A stretch of DNA of 7,604 bases, taken from positions 1-7,604 of the forward strand of contig JAZGDL010000501.1 in the NCBI GenBank assembly GCA_036477795.1. Reading direction: 5' to 3'. The notes below the pieces were generated by a model, which had not been told where the DNA came from, ran no database searches, and worked only from the letters and a program-made list of their open reading frames with translations. Positions 5,023 through 7,604 of this stretch are shown here, one piece after another. Within the stretch, counting starts at the first letter, position 1. Every line of letters begins with the position of its first letter. The position numbers and the translations under genes are program-made. The DNA is from JAZGDL01 sp036477795 (lineage in GTDB: Bacteria > Planctomycetota > Phycisphaerae > UBA1845).

Positions 5023-7027
5023 AACACGGCTAACGGCTTCTACACACGCTGCTTGATCATCGGCGCTGTGAGCGCCTGTGCGACGGTAACCCGCGCTCAG
5101 TGGATCGAGCAAACCTTCACGCTTGCACCAGGATGGAACACGGTCTACCTGGAGGTTGATCCGGTGCCGGCGGAAGCGGACGTGGTGTTCGCCGGTCAAC
5201 CGATCACCGGCGTGTGGATGCGAGCGCCCGGGCCGTCGGCCGGCGTACCGGAAGGGTGCACGAACCCCAGCGACCCGGCCTGCACGCCGGTCCACAGCAC
5301 CGGCTGACGGGTGTGGGTGCCGCAGAGTGACCCCGGGCACATCGCCAACAACCTTCGTGTGATTCGCGGCACCCGTGCGTATCTCATCAAGGCCTCGCAG
5401 GCCATCGTCTTGACCGTCAGGGGCAAGCCCAGTGGTTCAACGACACGTTGGAAGCAGGGTTTCACGCTGAACGGTTTTCATGTTGTCGACCCCGCGGAAT
5501 CACCACCAACCTTCACGGCCTATCTGGAGGCGTCCAGCGCTTTCGACGGTACCGAGATCTTCCAAGTGCAACCCAATGGCACTTTGACGAGCGTCGCGGC
5601 GAGCAGTCAGATCACAGCCGGCCGCGGGTATTGGGTGAAATCCGGCGCTGATGTGACCTACGACGGGCCCATCGCGATCGACAACGGTTCGCTGCGCGGC
5701 ATCGTGTATGCCCGCAGCCGGCTGCAGCATTCGATGACCTTTCGCAATCTGACCACGTCGCCGCGCGACATCACGCTGACCGCCGCCTCGTCGGCTGGCG
5801 CTGCGGTGGACACGCCCGATGTGGCCGGTGACGTGCCGCTGCGCTGGCTGGACTACGGCGCCGGCGGCAAGGTCGAGGACATCTTCCAGTGGCGCCCGCT
5901 GATCTCCGAGACGTACCCGTTGGCGGCGGCCGGTGAAGCCGGCGCCCGCCGCGTCCTGCGCGTTTCGGTGCGACGTGCGGGCCTGTCGACGGCGACGGTC
6001 GATCCCGACGACGGCGCGGTGTCGCAGTATCAGAGCGTGCTGGTGGTCACCGACGGTTTGGGCTTCCGCCGGGTGCTTCCGCTGTCGGCGGAGGTCTTGC
6101 CGGTTGTGGGTCCAGCCGGGGCCGCAGAGGCGCGGGAAGGCGGTGGGATCGCGCCACACGCGGGGTTGTACCTGGGCTCGGTCACGGTGGACCGGGTGTC
6201 CTGGGTCACAGCCGGCTCGCGTATCTGGACCAACGACGATCCCAACGATCCCGATCTGATCGGGAACCCGGACGATAAGTACGGCGTCGCTGCGGCCGAC
6301 GGCGAGCGAGATACGGTTTCCGCTTATCGTCCACCTCAGCGAGGGCGGGGAGTACAAACTGCTTACGGACGTGACGCTCCTCTTTCGGCCGGGCGATCCG
6401 GGGACGCCCCCGGAGATCCCTCCCACCCCCGGCGTGTTTGTGTTGGCCACGCCGCAGTGCCCACCGCAGGTGTGCGACCCATTGCAGGGCGGCAGCATTA
6501 TCGACGGCGAACCGTTCGCCTGGCGTGTCAGCACCGTCGGCTACGCGTTTGACGTGTGTCTGGGGGGCGAAACACCGAACGTGAGCTGCTCATCGAATGC
6601 CGACTGTAACGGCGCCGAGTGCGGCCCCGGCGACCTGGTTCTGCAAGGCGGTTTCGCGGGGGGCCCGTTGACCGGAACGATCAGCCTGTCCGGGAATCAT
6701 CCCCTGAACCCCTTCCGACACCGCTTCCACCCCGATCATGACTGCAACAATATTGGTGAATGCTACGACATAGAGCGTCGGATGACGTTTTCGGTTTCGC
6801 CCCAGGCCCCGCCGGGCGTGATCAACCCCGGCTACGGCGACAGTTTTCTGGCCGGTGACTACGCCGAGACGATCGAGGGCCTGCACCGCGACCCCATCAG
6901 CGTCGCCGGCCGATTCGAGCTGACCCGGGTGTCCAACCTCGGGCAGCTAAACGACGCACAGACAGCGATGTCGCGATCAGAGCCCCAAGCGCCAGCGCGG
7001 GGTACGCGGACAGGAGGCGTCCAATGA
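5020..7027 (+). pseudogene. Large secreted PVC-family protein of unknown function, broken by an in-frame TGA and a frameshift
   Basis: ATG 5020 follows AGAGGA (5007-5012) at 7 bases. Residues 1-26 form a signal peptide (cleavage near TRA-Q). The mature start QWIEQTFTLAPGWNTVYLEV matches a large uncharacterised secreted family of Planctomycetota and Verrucomicrobiota. The frame meets TGA at 5305-5307 within STG-stop-RVWVP, where a Trp (GWRVWVP) is expected, and then stays open. Near 6260-6295 it must move one base (+1) to continue as TASEIRFPLIVHLSEGGEYK. The C-terminal family signature follows: NPFRHRFHPDHD, then IERRMTF, then GLHRDPI and FELTRVSNLG. A Cys-rich insert (V-C-L-G-G to C-G-P-G-D, about 6550-6635) resembles the C-x-S-D-A-D-C pieces of secreted proteins. 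The reconstructed length is about 668 residues. Exported, function unknown; family match good, intactness poor. Confidence 0.75.
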
Positions 7028-7207
7028 CACGACAACATCGCAACATCAAAGGTGCGGCCATAAACGGATCGACGTCCGGTGCCCTAGCCCCTCTGGTCGT
7101 GGGGGACCGAATCGAGTGTCGAGACAATCTCCAATCTTCAGTCGGTCTCCCACCCTTGGAAAGGGTGTGGCACCCGCAAGCAGGTCGCCCGCGACCTGGC
7201 ATAACCC
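7028..7207. other. Gap between the PVC-family gene and the beta-helix gene
   Basis: An ATG at 7024 overlaps the stop of the preceding gene (ATGA) and opens a 97-codon frame, but its protein is unconvincing and it runs out of phase across the better-supported beta-helix frame. The gap otherwise holds the stem-loops at 7151-7198. Confidence 0.35.
7151..7198 (+). promoter_or_regulatory. Adjacent and partly exclusive stem-loops before the beta-helix gene
   Basis: Stem A is CACCCTT (7151-7157), loop GGA, AAGGGTG (7161-7167). The GGGTG of its right arm can pair instead with CACCC at 7171-7175 around TGG, so the two hairpins exclude each other. A third perfect stem CAGGTCGC (7181-7188), CC, GCGACCTG (7191-7198) ends 9 bases before the GTG at 7208. 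No T run follows, so a simple terminator is unlikely. The stems are directly visible; a regulatory role is inference. Confidence 0.4.
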
Positions 7208-7433
7208 GTGCTGCAGGCGGACTTGTCGTGTTTGCTGTTGGCGATCGGTGCAACGACCGGGGTGGCCACGGGGCAGACCATCTACCCTGTCGACGACGAC
7301 TCCGCTGGCGGCAGTGACATCCCCTTCAAGATTGAGCTAACGCCGGCCGTGATCCGTGTCGACGATGATGCGCCGCTGGGAGGGGATGGGGCAACCTGGT
7401 CCACGGCATACAAGTACCTCCAGGACGCGCTAG
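7208..7433 (+). pseudogene. N-terminus of a secreted right-handed beta-helix (parallel beta-helix) protein, truncated by insertion
   Basis: The frame following TAA 7202-7204 can start at GTG 7208 and encodes a hydrophobic signal-like segment (CLLLAIGATTGVATGQ, about residues 8-23). IRVDDDAPLGGDGATWSTAY followed by K-Y-L-Q-D-A-L then forms the conserved opening of planctomycete parallel beta-helix proteins, which normally run for several hundred residues of surface-exposed repeats. A related shorter piece, IYPVDDDSAGG, lies about 30 residues earlier, suggesting a small duplication. The start is weak: no ribosome binding site is visible at 7208, and internal TTG starts are possible. At 7430-7433 (CTAG), just after LQDAL, the family resemblance stops. 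The frame stays open to the window edge but with unrelated Arg/Trp-rich content, consistent with an insertion. Confidence 0.6.
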
Positions 7434-7604
7434 GAGTCTGTCGGACTTCTCGTAACCGTTTTGGGAGGTCCGGCTGGCGTTGCGGGCGGCGGGCCGTTTG
7501 GGTTTCTGGGCGCGTCGCCCGAATCTGGAATTTCTACGCTCGGTTTGACCGCGCTTGCCGGAAGGCCGTCAGCCGCTGCTGGGGCAGATTCCGCTGGAAA
7601 CACT
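7434..7604 (-). mobile_element. Probable end of an insertion sequence (rest beyond window)
   Basis: From 7434 the sequence GAGTCTGTCGGACTTCTC resembles, from memory, terminal inverted repeats of DDE-type insertion sequences (the mirror form reads AAGTCCGACAGACTC). It directly follows CTAG, which fits the YTAR target duplicated by IS5-group elements, and it interrupts the beta-helix frame. On the minus strand a frame entering from the right edge ends at TAG 7536-7534 with NLPQQRLTAFRQARSNRA, a plausible transposase C-terminus, leaving about 100 non-coding bases to the element end. The other terminus and the transposase core lie outside the window, so the family cannot be named with certainty. 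Confidence 0.4.

Noticed and set aside
5500..6534. A 344-codon minus-strand open frame
   Set aside because: It is antisense to the secreted PVC-family gene, whose family motifs lie on the plus strand. The minus-strand product is low-complexity Gly/Arg/His-rich sequence with no ribosome binding site considered credible.
6300..6552. Tail of the upstream frame of the PVC-family gene (Arg/His-rich)
   Set aside because: This is the out-of-frame reading after the frameshift. The +1 frame carries the family signature.
1..7604. CRISPR array
   Set aside because: No regularly spaced repeats were seen. The only repeats are one 43-bp pair, short tandems and hairpins.

Overview
The window looks like chromosomal DNA of a GC-rich member of the PVC group, most likely a planctomycete. 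Three things suggest this: a secreted protein with the HxxHPDHD and GLHxxPI motifs typical of a large uncharacterised family in Planctomycetota and Verrucomicrobiota; the start of a planctomycete-style right-handed beta-helix protein (VDDDAPxGGDGxxWxxAYxxLQDAL); and an Ig-like domain remnant of the kind common in their secreted proteins. The assignment rests on recognised motifs, not a database search.

Layout. Positions 1-2309 hold a minus-strand operon behind a good sigma70-type promoter (2325-2353). Its first gene is a class I SAM-dependent methyltransferase of about 523 residues with an unrecognised N-terminal half. A radical SAM protein of the SplB/COG1533 type overlaps it by 7 bases and runs off the left edge. 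An intergenic stretch with the Ig-like remnant (2594-2716, minus) follows. On the plus strand at 2754-3554 is a secreted dienelactone hydrolase-like gene, complete except for one in-frame TGA right after the nucleophile Cys, where relatives carry Trp.

Positions 3555-4058 look like the scar of an integrated element: a beta-propeller-like C-terminal scrap, the 3' half of a tRNA-Phe(GAA) on the minus strand, and two 43-bp imperfect repeats flanking it. The repeats encode two related peptide tails (HLGDIPQTDTKLTQ and HLADTPQTDAKVTQ) that I tentatively read as integrase C-terminal ends. About 960 bases (4059-5019) have no gene I can support. Positions 5020-7027 carry the large secreted PVC-family gene, broken by an in-frame TGA at a probable Trp (5305) and by a frameshift near 6260-6295. 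After nested hairpins (7151-7198), a secreted beta-helix gene starts near 7208 and is cut after about 75 codons at a CTAG. There a sequence resembling an insertion-sequence end begins and runs to the right edge.

Functionally, only the left operon looks intact and co-expressed. The rest is accessory, secreted and decaying. The most unusual observation is that two unrelated genes each carry TGA where TGG (Trp) is expected. Independent nonsense mutations or consensus errors are the simplest explanation, but UGA recoding deserves a direct test. I see no CRISPR array, no complete RNA gene and no clear defence system.
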